DNA of 64,000 nt from Diatrype stigma (lineage: Eukaryota; Ascomycota; Sordariomycetes; Xylariales; Diatrypaceae). Below the pieces are notes generated by a model. It saw only the letters and a list, made by a program, of their open reading frames with translations. It ran no database searches and had not been told where the DNA came from. A program made the position numbers and the translations under genes. Below, piece after piece: positions 21,523-33,145 of the stretch. The stretch covers positions 372,001 to 436,000 of the forward strand of contig JAKJXP020000021.1 of NCBI GenBank assembly GCA_022225965.2, read 5' to 3'. The number at the start of each line of letters is the position of its first letter. The first letter of the stretch is position 1.

Positions 21523-22617
21523 TCACTTTGAAGGATCCAACAGCAACTTCCCCGTCGACTTCCTCCCCTCCAGATCCTGGTGGGCGCGCGCCGCCTCGCT
21601 CAGCGGGTAGACCTCGTGAATATGGACGTCGATCTTGCCCTCCTCGAGGAAGCCGAACAGCTCAGCCGTATAGTGCTCGATCTCCTCGCGCGTGACGAGG
21701 TAACCGAACACGCGGGGCCGCAGGAGCTTGGCGTTCTTGTCGGATAGGCGGGCGATGGAGAAGGGCGGCACGGCGCCGGACGCGTTCCCGAACGAGACCA
21801 TGGAGCCCTTGCGCGCGAGGCAGTCGAGCGAGAGGTCGAAGGTGGCCTGGCCGACGCCGTCGAACACGGCCGCCACGCCCTGGCCGCCCGTCAGCTCCAG
21901 CACGCGCGCCTTGACGTCCTTCTCCTCGCCGTAGTTGATGACGTGGGTGGCGCCCGCCCGTGCCGCGAGCTCCGTCTTGGCCGCCGTCGACGCCGTGCCG
22001 ATCGTGCGCGCCCCCACGCCCGCCAGCAGCTGCGTCAGCCACAGGCCCATGCCGCCCGCCGCCGCGTGCACCAGCACCCAATCGCCCTTCTGCACGGGGT
22101 ACGACTCGCGGATCAGCGTCAGCGCCGTCAGCCCCTGCAGGATCGACGCGGCGCCGAGCTTCGGAGCCAGTGACGCGGGGAGCTTGACGACCTGCAGGGC
22201 GGGCGCCAAGGCATACTCGGCGTAGGCGCCGCTGGGCTTATAAAGCGCGACTTTGTCTCCTTCTTTCAGGTTGTAGACGTTGCCGCTGCCCGTCTTAACG
22301 ATGGTGCCCTCCGCCTCACCCCCTACCATGTGTGGGAATGCGGGGACGGGGTAGAGCCCCGATCGCTGGTAACTGGTTTGCGGTGCGAGATGTCAGTATA
22401 TGATGCGGGGTACGTGCACATGGCAATGCATCTGGCGGGGCAAATAGCAAGAGCATCCGTACGTGTCGAGGAAGTTGACGCCGATGTAGTCGTTCTTCAC
22501 GAGAACTTCGCCCTCCTTCGGCTCGGGCACCGGCAGGTCGGTTTTATACTGTAGCACCTCTGTGCCTCCTTGCTTTTCGATAATCACGCCCTTCATGGTG
22601 CTCGGGATAGAAGCCAT
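21523..22617 (-). CDS. Zeta-crystallin-like NADPH:quinone oxidoreductase
   Basis: Medium-chain reductase (QOR/zeta-crystallin type), reducing quinones or similar enones with NADPH. Two exons on the minus strand, 22463-22617 and 21523-22372, joined across a 90-bp intron, give 334 aa, the usual length. The join restores VNFLDTY then QRSGLYPVPAFPHMVGGEAEG, the conserved quinone-reductase stretch. The cofactor fold shows VLVHAAAGGMGLWLTQLL followed by GARTIGTAST. There are no zinc-binding cysteines, as expected for the zinc-free branch. The start chosen is MASIPSTMKGV. An in-frame ATG 38 codons upstream (22731) would add an Arg/Ser-rich leader that could be a mitochondrial presequence. Cytosolic location is therefore likely but not certain. 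Confidence 0.88.
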
Positions 22618-24372
22618 CGTGTAGAATCGGAAGCAGGCTGGTTGCAAACAAGATGTGATAGCTGGTACTTTTCGTGACGATATGTTATATAACACGTGGC
22701 GTGTTGCCTGTACTCTGCAAAATAGAGACATTCGGGAACTGGAAGCGAGTAAAGTAGACCGAACGCAGCTATCAACCCCAAATATTTATCTTTCAGTGTG
22801 CCTACGTGCTATTGGTCAGCCAATGAATCGGAACCCCGACTTTAGCACCGAGTAAGTATCCTTCTTCTGACTGTGCCGATTGACGTCACTGTTCTAAGCT
22901 CTTGCTGCTTGACTTACGCTGATTGATTGATAATCGATAGCAAGTAGGTAGATATGTGTAACGTTGGAACTGAAGAATAGTCGATATCACAGCTGTTTCA
23001 GCAATGGTCTAAATAACATCCTCCCGTTCGTTTCTACCGGCATCGGTCTCCCTGAGTGTCCCTACTGCGCCGCAGACGTCCCCGCACGGCGGTATTACAA
23101 AACAATGCCGATTAGCACCGAGGATGTTATCGATGTCCGTCCATTTACCCATTGTACTGAGTGCTTTACTGCCCCATCTTAGTTTATAGAGGGCATGGAG
23201 GTTGAGAGACGAAGGCGCATATTAGGAACGGTACGTATATAAAATATAAAGCTTGGTGTTTCCGGGGAAACCAGCTGGAACTCACGTTCTTCTACAGCTG
23301 GCAAAGCATCGAATGAGGTAAGCATACTGCATCATGCAGTCTGCATGCACTGACAACCTTGAAGCACATAATTACATTTAAGTGGGATCCAGTCAGCAGC
23401 GATTCAAGCGAGCCCAGATACGGTATTAGCCGTCCACGCCATCTTGGCATTTGAAGCGGTGTATATAGTTTTGTAGGAACATTCCATCTTGGTATGGGAA
23501 AGTCTTGGGCTATATTCAACGTATATCGCAATCCCCTGCTTCAACCTAATACAGGGCGCCGTTGTTAGCAGAAGAGGAAAACAGTGTTTTGGGATATACT
23601 CCTGACACCTGCCACCATCACGCGTGACACCGTAGGGTGTTCCATCCAATCATGGTAATTACCGGTATTCCGCGTCGACTAACGGTAATCTCGAACATTC
23701 ACCCCTACGGGTTCGGGTAGATATATGGAGAATCTCCCAGGACTAAAAAAATAGGGGCGGTCGGTGCCGTATACTCACAACCAATCAAGTAGGAGCCAGT
23801 ACCACAGTCGACGGGGGGGAGTACACTGTACTCCACTTCCCGCGATGTCGTACCTTTCCTCGAGAGTGTATAGTGGCTCCTAAGCCGAGAACAGGAGGAT
23901 TTGACAGAGAACACATTATCCACACTCAAGCTTTTGGTGGAAGGTTCTGCCCACAGCAACCTTGGCTGTCCAAGAAGCTCAACGCCCCCTGAACCCCTGA
24001 ACAGGCTTATTGGCCTGGCCCCGTTTCGCTAACGGCGCGGACGGAGAGGGGGAAATGGCATGGTCGCCATGGACTAAAGCTGTTATATGTATACGTTCAC
24101 AAGCCAAAAAGTACCATGCGCCCTCCGCCACGATTGAATCAGTAGGAAAACCCCTGCCATGGTGTTATACCCCAGGTTATAGGGGTTAGCCGGGGCCCCG
24201 GCTCCTGGGCACGGCCCACCGAGCCCCACTGGCCCCATGGGGTCGGCATGTATTTATATACACTACAGGTCACCGACACAGTCGAGAAAACAGGACAAGT
24301 GGTAGATCAAATTCTACACGATATCTCACCTTTTAAATCACTCCAGTTGTTCAGCAAGAACGAACGCACTCG
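22618..24372. other. Long intergenic region between divergent QOR and SDR genes
   Basis: No gene supported; ORFs here are short and domain-free. The two flanking genes diverge, so the stretch should hold both promoters. A 16-bp perfect palindrome lies at 24188-24203 and a TATTTATATA word at about 24249-24258 near the SDR start. Confidence 0.5.
24188..24203. promoter_or_regulatory. 16-bp perfect palindrome AGCCGGGGCCCCGGCT
   Basis: The site is its own reverse complement and lies 170 bp before the SDR start codon. Each half contains CCGGGG, which fits the SYGGRG pattern of CreA-type carbon repressors. It could also be a dyad for a zinc-cluster regulator, many of which bind CGG..CCG. Function is inference. 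Confidence 0.35.
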
Positions 24373-25324
24373 ATGGCACCAGAAACCAAGGCCGCCCTCA
24401 TCACGGGGGGCACGTCAGGGGTCGGTCTGGAGGTTGCCAAGCTCCTCGCGGCCAGGGGCTGGACAGTGCACCTGCTGGGCCGGAACGCGAAGACGGGCGA
24501 GGCGGCGGCGGCGGCTGTGCCGAACGCCCACTTCCACCGGGCCGACGTGACCGACTACGCCACCCTGGCTGCCGCCTTCGACGCCGCCTTCCAGGCGTCC
24601 GGCCGCCTCGACTTCGTCTTCGCCAACGCCGGCATCATGGAGCGGACCAACTTCTACGCCAAGGCCAAGACGCTGCCGCCGCCGGCCCCCGACTTCCCCA
24701 TCATCGACATCGGCTTCAAGAGCTTCATCCATACCGCCTACCTCGCGCAGCATTACTTCCGGGCCAATCCCAGCCGCGGCGAGGGCGAGGAGAGGGACGC
24801 CGTGCTGCTGTTCCACTCGAGCTGCACTGCTTTCGTAAGTTTCTGGCTCGATGGCGAGAATATCGGTTCCTTACTCAGGGCTCAAAAGCGTTTCATTACT
24901 GACTTGGGACAACGCATAGTACGGCTCGCAGTACACGCCCATATACGCGGGCGCGAAGGCGGGCCTTGTGAACTTCATGCGCTCGATCGCGTTCCCGTTC
25001 CGCCACTTCGACGGGATCCGCACGTACGCCATCTGCCCAGGCGGGGTCCGGACGAACCTGACGACGCCCGAGGAGCAGGCGGCCTTCCCGGAGTCGATGT
25101 TCACGCCGATGGCCAAGGTCACGGGCACGGTCGCGATGCTGGTCGACGGCGGGGCGGTCGAGGACTCGAGCGGCAGGAGGGTCGAGAAGGACGCCAACTA
25201 CGGCCTCGCCGTCGAGATCTGCAACGACAAGCACTACTTCAGGGATCCCATCGACTATTGCGATGAGCTCATGGGCACGAATATGCGCATGACTAGCTTG
25301 GAGTACGTTACCAAGAACTCATGA
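24373..25324 (+). CDS. Short-chain dehydrogenase/reductase (SDR)
   Basis: Classical SDR using NAD(P)H. Two exons, 24373-24834 and 24920-25324, join in phase 0 across an 85-bp intron to give 288 aa. The cofactor motif is ITGGTSGVGLEVAKLL (the TGxxxGxG pattern) and the NAG motif appears as FANAGIME. The catalytic set is visible: Ser149/Ser150 in LFHSSCTAF, and Tyr163 and Lys167 in YAGAKAGL. Cofactor choice is unclear, and LLGRNAKTGE after strand 2 carries an Arg that may favour NADP. The PGGVRTNL segment follows as usual. The set of residues resembles 15-hydroxyprostaglandin-dehydrogenase-like fungal SDRs, but the substrate is unknown. It lies next to a GMC oxidoreductase in convergent orientation, with only about 190 bp between their ends. 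Confidence 0.9.
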
Positions 25325-25510
25325 TGTAAATATATAGCATTTGACATATTGAAACACATGAGAAATATCTACTATATGAGATCTGTTAACTTGATCGTAT
25401 CGTAAGATGTACAGTACATATCGACTAGGGGGTATATTGGCCTTCCAGGAAAGCCGCGATGCTCGTACCCACTTTGTTCATGATTTTTCCTCGCCTACGA
25501 ATGGCATGTA

Positions 25511-27277
25511 TCAAGAACGGGTTCCCTGCGAAATGATGACAGCCGCCTGCTCTGCCAGGGCATACACAGGAGCCTGGATATGTGCACCTATAGAGATAGG
25601 AATTACTGAGGCGTCGACGATGCGTAGATTCTGCACACCTTTCACTCGTAGATCTGCATCTACCACAGATCCCATCGAGCAGCTACCGCAGCCATGGAAC
25701 GTAGATCTAGGGAGAGTTAGAATACCGATAGCTTTACGGTCTGATAACGTTGATGCGGGTTATGACTTACATGCCCTGAGATCTTACTCTCCTATCGAGG
25801 TAGTCATCAGTGGCGTCGACACTCAATGGTTCGAAGCCCGGACGTGGCGTCTCTGCCTCCACAATATCACGGCCTAACGCCGTATTCCCAGTCATGAAGG
25901 CGGTAATCCTGCGGAGGGAATGACGCCACACGAATTTGTCAACCTCGGTAGCGAAGTAATTGGGGTCGATAAGTGGAGCGTCTTTGGGATCCTTTGATGC
26001 AATCGTGACAGTTCCGCGGGAGGTAGGCTTCATTCCCATGAGCGCGTTGCTGATGTGCGTACCGTCAATGGCAAGGGGTGGGACGGCCAGGTACATGACC
26101 AAATTTTCCATCATCGCCCAGTCCCTTTTCAACAAGTAATGATCCGGATCTACTTTACCATCATCTTTCGCGATAGCAGCCTCCAGGCCATCCCGAGGCA
26201 TGCCGGTGCAAGCCACAGAGCTGAGTGGCGTACCCATAGCAAATTGGGACTCGGCGAAAAGGGGGTTGTTGGATCCGAGTGCATACCCCTTGGACGGGTC
26301 CTTCAGTTTCCAGTTCAGGTGTATCATGATGTGATCATTGAAGTTCTTTCCAACTTGGGGAATGTCAACCTTCGTCTCGATGCCGTGCTTCTCTAGGGTA
26401 TTCTTAGGCCCTAGACCAGATAGCATGAGGATCTGAGGCGTCCTGTAGGCGCCAGCGGAAATGATCACTTCTTTGGACTGTATCTCAGTACCATCGGCAA
26501 GGCGAACCCCAGTTGCCACGTTGTTCTCGTTGATAAGTACGGACGCAACAAGAGTATCAGTTAACACCGTAACTCCGTCCAGGGAGTAAGCCAATGGTGC
26601 GATCTGACGAGCCCCTTTGAGGCGGTTCTCGTTGAGCTCGCCGTATCCTCCGAGGTTCTTTCCAGCATTGAAGTCGTTTCCCGGAAGCTTGTGTACGCCA
26701 AATTCCTCCCAGGACTTCTCTACGATATCGGCGAGAGGATAGATGCGGTTCGTCGAGATAGGCGATTCGATTTGAAGCTTGCCATCTTGGCCATGCTGCT
26801 CGGCATTCTCGCCACTGTACCACTTCTCGGTCATCTTGAAATATGGTAGTTGTCCTTGGTAGCTCCAGCGCGGATCGTCAACGGCCTCAGCCCAGCTATC
26901 AAAATCGGCTTCGGCGCCTCGGAACCAGCCGCCTATTACTATATTAGCCAGGACTCAATGCATTTCCACACGTACTGCCACGAAGACTCACAGCCGTTGA
27001 TCACTGAACCACCGCCAAGAGCCCGACCAGAGGGTATGTCTACTTGTCGACCTTCATAGTGCTTCTGGGGGACAGTCTTATAGGCCCAGTCAAACCTCCC
27101 GCCAATGAAGTTGAGCGAATTGAAGAGAAGGATATCCTTATTGCCGCTAACGTCAGGGCCGGCCTCGATCACCAGAATACGAGCCGAGCTTTGGTATTGT
27201 TTGAGGCGACTCGCAAGTACGCAGCCAGCTAGCCCACCACCGGCGATGATATAGTCCCAGCCTTCTTTGGTGACCAT
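25511..27277 (-). CDS. GMC oxidoreductase (FAD-dependent alcohol/choline-type)
   Basis: Three minus-strand exons, 26992-27277, 25771-26932 and 25511-25706, give 547 aa, within the usual range. The FAD-binding start is DYIIAGGGLAGCVLASRL, followed by GRALGGGSVING, the first GMC signature. The splice after it restores CGWFRGAEADFDSW. The second signature region is SAGAYRTPQILMLSGLG. The last exon holds His487 in FHGCGSCSMG and His525 in GAHIQAPVYALAEQA, at the positions of the active-site His pair of glucose-oxidase-like enzymes. There is no signal peptide, so it is probably intracellular, unlike secreted glucose or aryl-alcohol oxidases. The substrate is unknown. The codon-level fit of three exons is strong evidence that the gene is intact. 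Confidence 0.9.
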
Positions 27278-28493
27278 TTCGAAAAGTATCTGGTAGATGG
27301 ACGATAGGACGGAGTAGATGAATTTGGGAAAACAAGCAAAGGTAGCGAAGGGTGATGGTACTAGATGTTCTTCCCTGGTTGGAACTGAGTTTGGACTCCA
27401 GCTTCTGTACTAGTGAGGACCATGCTTCTATATTCAGAAGATGCGCGTCCTAAATATGCTTGGTCAAGGTAATCATAGAAATTTTGGTACCTGGAAGGTA
27501 GTCCTGCTGTATCTAGAAAACATGCAATGCCAAGAAAAATTGCATTGCCACCCAACACCACCCGGGTATCAGTTCCGGGGTGAAAAATGTGTGTAATGTT
27601 GGAAACCTCTTACCATAATGAGGAAAAAGATCTCCAAATAAGGGGTAAATACGAACTACTGAGTATAGCACTAATGTGTGGTACCTTCTGCTGTCATAGG
27701 TCTGGCATTTAAAATCTAGCCTAATGCAAGTCAATGTAACAGTCTCATGCACATCACCAACAACGAAATGCACTTCCCAAGTAGAGAGAGTACTTCAATG
27801 GAACGGGCGTTGGCCCGTTGCCAGAAATCTCAAAACCGATTTAGTAACATGATTTACTTGCGCGCTTACACTGCGCCAACAGCATGTTGCCACATTCCAA
27901 TAAGGCTGTGGGCGAGGATGAAGTCCAGCAATGACCCTTCTTAACGCCCTGACTCACTCACCCAGGAATAAGAACTCTGAGAACAGATCAATTTGTACAC
28001 TCTCGACTTTAGAGAACAGGATCGCAACACTCATGTCCTACTGCTATTTCATACTATGGAGCGGTTTGTTGAAGCTTTATACCACAGAAAGGAGGTGGGG
28101 GGGTCATCACTAACTAGCACTATTCCGGTAGTAATTAGCACCCTGCTCGGCTGCAATGTCATCATTTTCATCTTCGACGCTTTCATCTTCTTCAACTCCA
28201 ACTTCTCCTCACCACTCCGGTCGAACTCTTAATGAGCGTCGTATTCAAAATCCGCCACCTCCTCCGGGGATGCCGCTATCAAACCCTGCAGCTTCGCCTC
28301 ACTTGAAGTTATATCTGTATTAAGCATCATCTTCTAGCATGAGTCTCTGCGGGAGGTTCCAGAGGGCTTCTCAGGGACCCTGGCAGTTCTTGAGCTTGTG
28401 ATATCCAATACACCCAATCCAGGACAACTGCACGACAGTCATTATATTCCAGACCGTGGAATCCGTCTCTGACCAACGTATTTACATTCACAC
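27278..28493. other. Intergenic region upstream of the GMC gene
   Basis: No supported gene on either strand; AT-richer than the flanks with several short ORFs lacking motifs. Probably the GMC promoter and degenerate DNA. Confidence 0.5.
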
Positions 28494-29025
28494 TCAGTCG
28501 AATAATTTCCAATCTCCCGAAAATCCCTTCTGGAACAGACCCTCTGGGTCATACTTCTTGCTGGTTGCCTGTAGTTTGGTTTTGTTCTCCTTACCATACG
28601 TGTTTATGGTATCTTGGAAATGAGCGGCGTAGTTCATATACTTGTATGGGACTGCTGTCCCCCTCGTTGCTGCATCCTGGTCAACGGCTTCGATGACGCC
28701 CTTAAATGTCGAATGAATCTTGTCGTCGTCTTCTTTGCTCTGCCAGAAGGACAATAGCACGATCGACATGAGTGGTCCGTCTGAGGGATTGATTCCCAGC
28801 GAGTTTCCACTTGCAGATTTTGTCATGTCTAGGAGTGACTTGGGATAGGCTTGGAGCGTGAACGATGTGGTTAGGCCTTCGACAGCTTTAAAAGGTCCGA
28901 GTGCGTTCACATAAGTTTCATATGCTGCAATCAACGTGGGGACGTCAGCCTTAACGGTGGTGTTGATGTAAGAGACTCTGTAGGAAGTTGCTGAGTTAGT
29001 CTCACAGGCTTTGTAGTGAACGAGG
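28494..29025 (-). pseudogene. BBE-type FAD-linked oxidase, C-terminal fragment
   Basis: About 170 codons read as the C-terminal half of a secreted-type FAD-linked oxidoreductase. They start near VSYINTTVKADVPTL and continue with FKAVEGLTTSFTLQAYP, then PLMSIVLLSFWQ. They end in the berberine-bridge-enzyme (BBE) signature ..YGKENKTKLQATSKKYDP with GLFQKGFSGDWK. The FAD-binding PCMH domain, which should precede it by about 250 residues, is absent from the 1.5 kb upstream. An in-frame TGA lies just before the open stretch. The piece is thus most likely a 5'-truncated relic; a gene with a distant first exon is possible but not visible. Confidence 0.7.
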
Positions 29026-29803
29026 AAGGAATACAGGGTTCAGAAGTGTCATGGCTGTCTCAATTGCCCTGAATGTCACTTGAGCGGGATTTGGTCAGTA
29101 CAGAGGGAGGAGAAAGCCGTGATAATGATGAAACAGAAGGCAATGCTGGTACGTTTCCGTAGCTGTCTTATGTTCGTGCTCTGACTCTACAAAGTGGGAG
29201 TGCAACAGACGGTATACCGTATGACGATGATGCTGAATGCGATGAACGAGACTCGGAGACTGGACTGAGGGGCTGAGAGACAGCACATCGTATGGTTGGC
29301 TTCCGTTAACCATTTTCGCAATACGTGCATGTCAGCGCACATTTCACATTCCCACATAATACGTCGATTTCCATCGCACTGGTGTATGACACAAGGATGC
29401 AAAGTATCCACCTGCAACGCCCTGGAGCGCACACCGAAAATCTTGGGAGCCGCACCAGTTGGGAGGATGAGGTTCGGCAATATGTAGGCTGAAGTTCAGG
29501 ACAAACCAACGCGCCAATTAAAGTGCATTGCGCCATGCAACGAGACTTGCTAGTACGACTGATCAGTACGATATGACACTACGCTTGCAGCCACCCGTGC
29601 CATTGTCGGTAGCCAATGTAAGAGGCGAATGAACACTCCAGTCCCACTCCGTAAACGGTAATCAGGTCTTTGGCGCCGTGCTTCCACAGCCTTCCAGTGA
29701 CGGGCACTAATCTACCGTGCGTCAGTTACTCGCCTGGATTAGGTACATGGAGGCGCAGCATTTTATTCTAAAGGGGTGTCAAAATAAGGGGGGAGGCGGG
29801 AGG
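29026..29803. other. Intergenic region
   Basis: No gene recognised. The ORFs at 29095-29536 on the minus strand do not show FAD-domain motifs that would complete the truncated oxidase. Confidence 0.4.
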
Positions 29804-29907
29804 CCTATATTAGGCTAGAGTGCATTCGAATACTTCCTGAAGCAAGGGATGGACTGCATTCCAGCAAACCCTGCAATTAGTGATAACTGCACATTTTGTT
29901 GCTGGCA
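29804..29907 (-). repeat. Degenerate LTR relic related to the gypsy element at 34920
   Basis: On the minus strand this stretch is alignable to the first third of the gypsy LTR. Shared words include ATCCCTTGC, CAGGAAGTATT, GAATGCACTC and GCCTAATATAG, in the same order and spacing. It differs by many substitutions and has no counterpart to the LTR ends, so it is an old fragment. It shows that this LTR family has been in the genome for a long time even though the copy at 34.9-42.4 kb is recent. Confidence 0.7.
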
Positions 29908-30204
29908 TTGTCGCTAGTATATATCGCTGCTATAGTACTATCCGTCGATTCGTCGTCGAATAGAATCCGGCTGAGGGCTGGCCAACCCCACTCACGGGAG
30001 TCGCGGTGTTAACATATCCTTAATAACAGAATGGCTTGGTTCGAAATAAAATAACACCAGTTTCTGTAGTCCTTACCCGCATATCTAGTATCTAGCATGT
30101 TATAAATTACTTAATCCTGTTACTAAGAGCGAATCTACAAGAACGGAAGATGTTGATGTTTATGCTTAGGTTTCAATGGCTACAGCCTACATCCTAACTA
30201 CACC
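29908..30204. other. Intergenic region
   Basis: AT-rich stretch with no gene or repeat that I can name, between the LTR relic and the MITE. Confidence 0.4.
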
Positions 30205-30731
30205 CAGGGTGTCAAGCAACGCAACCTGTGCAACGTAAAGTCCACCATTTGGTGTCCATCACCCTTTGCAATCCGTCCATTTGGGATTTTTCTAGATTAC
30301 TAAGTACGCAACCTGCAACGCAATCAACGACAACTTCACCTGGTTGCGCAACTGGTGGCAGGTTGCAGTGGCTGGTAATTGTGGCTAGTATACACCGCCA
30401 CACCAAGGATTATAGGGGCTAGTAGGGGTTAAAGTGGCGGCTGATAAAGGGGAAGGGGCGGGGGTGGGGCTACCAGAAAGGGGGTGCCAGGAATGGGTCG
30501 GATGGGTCGGTAATAAAGGAAAGTAAGGACCTTTTGTTAGGCAGGGCTGCAATACGCTTCGAATACGCCAGATAAACACCAAAAGTCCGGTTTACGACCT
30601 TTGTATATGCCCTCATTTTAACCCGATTTGGGTACTGCAATCAGTGCAACGCCACTGCAATTTGGTTGCAGTTACTGCAATCCATCCACCAAAGGGCTTG
30701 GTTGCAGTGGATTGCGTTACTTGACACCCTG
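30205..30731. mobile_element. hAT-like MITE (527 bp)
   Basis: Begins CAGGGTGTCAAGCAACGCAA and ends with the inverted form (TTGCGTTACTTGACACCCTG), a terminal inverted repeat of about 20 bp with one mismatch. It is flanked by ACTACACC on the left and ACTTCACC on the right, an 8-bp duplication with one difference. An 8-bp duplication with a CAGGG-type end is typical of the hAT superfamily. No transposase is present, so the element is non-autonomous. Inside, many GCAACC/GGTTGC words (about 30300-30370 and 30640-30715) form subterminal repeats on both strands, as hAT elements often have for transposase binding. Confidence 0.75.
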
Positions 30732-31248
30732 ACTTCACCTCCAACCTATCCAAGCCATCCTGTAGCTAATTGACAAGGGTTCGTGCTCATTGCAACCCTG
30801 CGTCCAATCAGATGAGACTACAAGAAAGTAAGCGCTTAACCTTCACACGACGTAACATATGTATGAATATCTCAGATTGCATTTTCCCAACCCTTCTATC
30901 CTACATATTACATTGTCTTAGCCGAATTCGTGCAATAGGAGCGAGCGCGATCCAACTATCGTATATAACAGAGCTATCCTTACGTCAAGAACATGGAACC
31001 GGATAGCATAGATCCATCAATCCTGGCAGGTATGATCACGACTAATACTCATAAAGTCCGTAGGCGGGGTAACGATGTACATATATGCTGACGGCGTCAA
31101 CATAGTGTTTCCTGCTGGGAGCCAGGTACTATCTGTCACTCAACACGGCAAGACGAATGTATGACTTTTCGAGCGTTAAGTATATAAAAGGGTGACAGGC
31201 TCCTACTACTCAGGGATCAACTAATCCTCCCTTGAATGGTCGTAGGCA
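30732..31248. other. Region between MITE and fructosamine-kinase-like gene
   Basis: No gene. A TATATAAAAG motif at about 31180-31189 lies 60-70 bp before the chosen start codon of the next gene and is likely its TATA box. Confidence 0.45.
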
Positions 31249-32663
31249 ATGTCCCACACTTCCATGCTTCCCAACATGATAACAACGTTTCGAAATCCTA
31301 TTCACGCTACGGTATATGCTGACTCTGGGGAGTTGAAGTGGTCAACAGGTCTCAAGGTTGAGGTCGATATCAACGGTGAAGAGAAGGAGTACTTCATAAA
31401 GGTGGCCACGCCTTGATACATACTACTAATATACACTAAACATGAACATTCAAGATTGTTGAAAACGAGAAATTGGTTGGGATGTCTAGAGCGGAGTATG
31501 AAGGACAGCAAGCATTGGCAACCTTTATACCCGATAACGTGAGCCATCCTGTTGCGTGGGGCTACTTCGAGAACAACACCTCAAAGTCTTTCTTCATCAC
31601 CGATTTCCGGCACTTGCGTGCGTGTACGCCGCCAGTTGTGCAGTTCTTGGCAATCCTGAAGAAACTGCACCTATCATCCATTTCCCCCACCGGGATGTTT
31701 GGTTTTCCAGTGACGACGTATTACGGTCCTCCTCCGATGATCAATGAGTGGACGAACAACTGGGAAGAATTTTTCACCAGGCTCTTTCGTTCCAACTTGG
31801 AATATGTTCAAAGAGAACGTGGAGAGGATCCCGAGCTCGTCCAAATAGCTGAAGCCTTCATCGAGAAGATCATACCAAGGCTCCTACGACCACTCCAGAC
31901 AGGCGGTAGAAATATCAAGCCTGCCTTGTGCCGTAAGTACCTCACATTAGCTAGCTCCACCCTCCTTGACAAATGGAGGGGGTTCTCATTTCCTATGTGG
32001 ATAGTGCCAACGTGACTAGAATCGACGGTCGAAACTCTACTTATGCATACTGACTTCGGCCTGCATAGACGGCGACCTTTGGGATGGGAACATTCAAATC
32101 GATGTCGAGACCCAACAGCCCATACTATTTGATTCGTGCTGCTTCTACGGTCATAATGAAAGTCGGTACACTACCACGTTACCGCCGAAGTAAGGTTGTT
32201 GACACGAATCAGTGGATCTCCAATGTATGGGCGATCCTCGGTATGCCCTCAGCATGGAGTTCATAGATATGTACAAGAACGAAGTTGGCGCATCAGAGCC
32301 ACAAGAAGACTTCTATGATCGACATGACTTATATGCGATGTAAGTCTTTAAAATGATATCTGAAACTCACCCTAAGACTAACAGCATCAAGACGTAACAA
32401 TATCTGCACCGCTGGGATGTGGCCGCAATGGGCACATCTGCTTGAAACGTAGGTGATTCCCTAAGCCCATCATATGTCGTGACAATGGGACAGTCGAGAA
32501 ACTTCCGCTAACTGATATCAGAGCCAAGAGCGCAATGATTCGACTTCTAGAAAAACATCCGAACGGCCTCGATGGTTTCGAGCAGGTTGGAAAGCAACCC
32601 CACGAGATCAACTTCCTTAATCAACGCCCTGTGTCAATCCGAGCAGATGGATTAGTTAGTTAA
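31249..32663 (+). CDS. Fructosamine-kinase-like / aminoglycoside-phosphotransferase-fold protein
   Basis: Protein-kinase-like fold phosphotransferase of the FN3K family, which in characterised members phosphorylates glycated amines; the fungal members are largely unstudied. Six short exons (31249-31401, 31455-31932, 32069-32189, 32253-32339, 32392-32448, 32522-32663) join in frame to 345 aa. The third splice builds the catalytic loop: H211GDLWDGN218, followed by D232 in ILFDSCCFYGHNE as the metal-binding Asp. Upstream, KVEVDINGEEKEYFIKIVE is the nucleotide-binding lysine strand and EYEGQQAL supplies the partner Glu. The C-terminal part (YDRHDLYAI, then WPQWAHLLE) fits the family. The splice near 32190-32252 removes an in-frame stop, which supports the model. 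A substrate or a role in repairing glycated proteins cannot be deduced. Confidence 0.85.
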
Positions 32664-33145
32664 TTGCCATCAATTAACTCAATGGTAAGTTTCGTTTGAA
32701 GGTCAAGTTGCTTTCCATTCTGATTTTGACAAGAGATGGTGACAAGCAATGGGAAATCTCCATGGCTTCATCTGAATGAGCAGGGGTATATACAAAGCTC
32801 TTTTTTGGCGGAGGGGGGGTGGCAGGGGGGGAGAAACCTATTCAACATTATAATATGATCTCCAAGTTTAGAAATGAGTGATCAAAACATGGCCTCCACT
32901 TAGCTCACGGGATAGATTTCGTGTGATTCTCATCCTGTTAGGAACCTCCCAAACTAGCCATATGGCACATGTAGTATAACTTCCAAGTGGGCATCACGTG
33001 GCAGCTATTATCCACCCATGCAGACCTGTCTGCTGCCGCCGCTCCTCGGCCACTGAATTAACCGATACCATGATTTATAAGGGATAAACTGTCCCTTTGA
33101 TTCTCGTCTCACTCAAGTTATCTCATCAATTATCCCTGTACAAGG
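32664..33145. other. Intergenic region upstream of DHA1 transporter
   Basis: No gene. Contains a G-rich run (about 32808-32833) and a CACGTGG E-box-like word at about 32996-33002, within 150 bp of the transporter start. Confidence 0.4.

Noticed and set aside
22615..22731. 38-residue N-terminal extension of the quinone oxidoreductase
   Set aside because: Family members start near MKGV; the extension is kept only as a possible presequence, not as the main start.
25407..25877. Plus-strand 156-codon ORF
   Set aside because: Overlaps the last exon and intron of the GMC gene on the other strand; no motifs.
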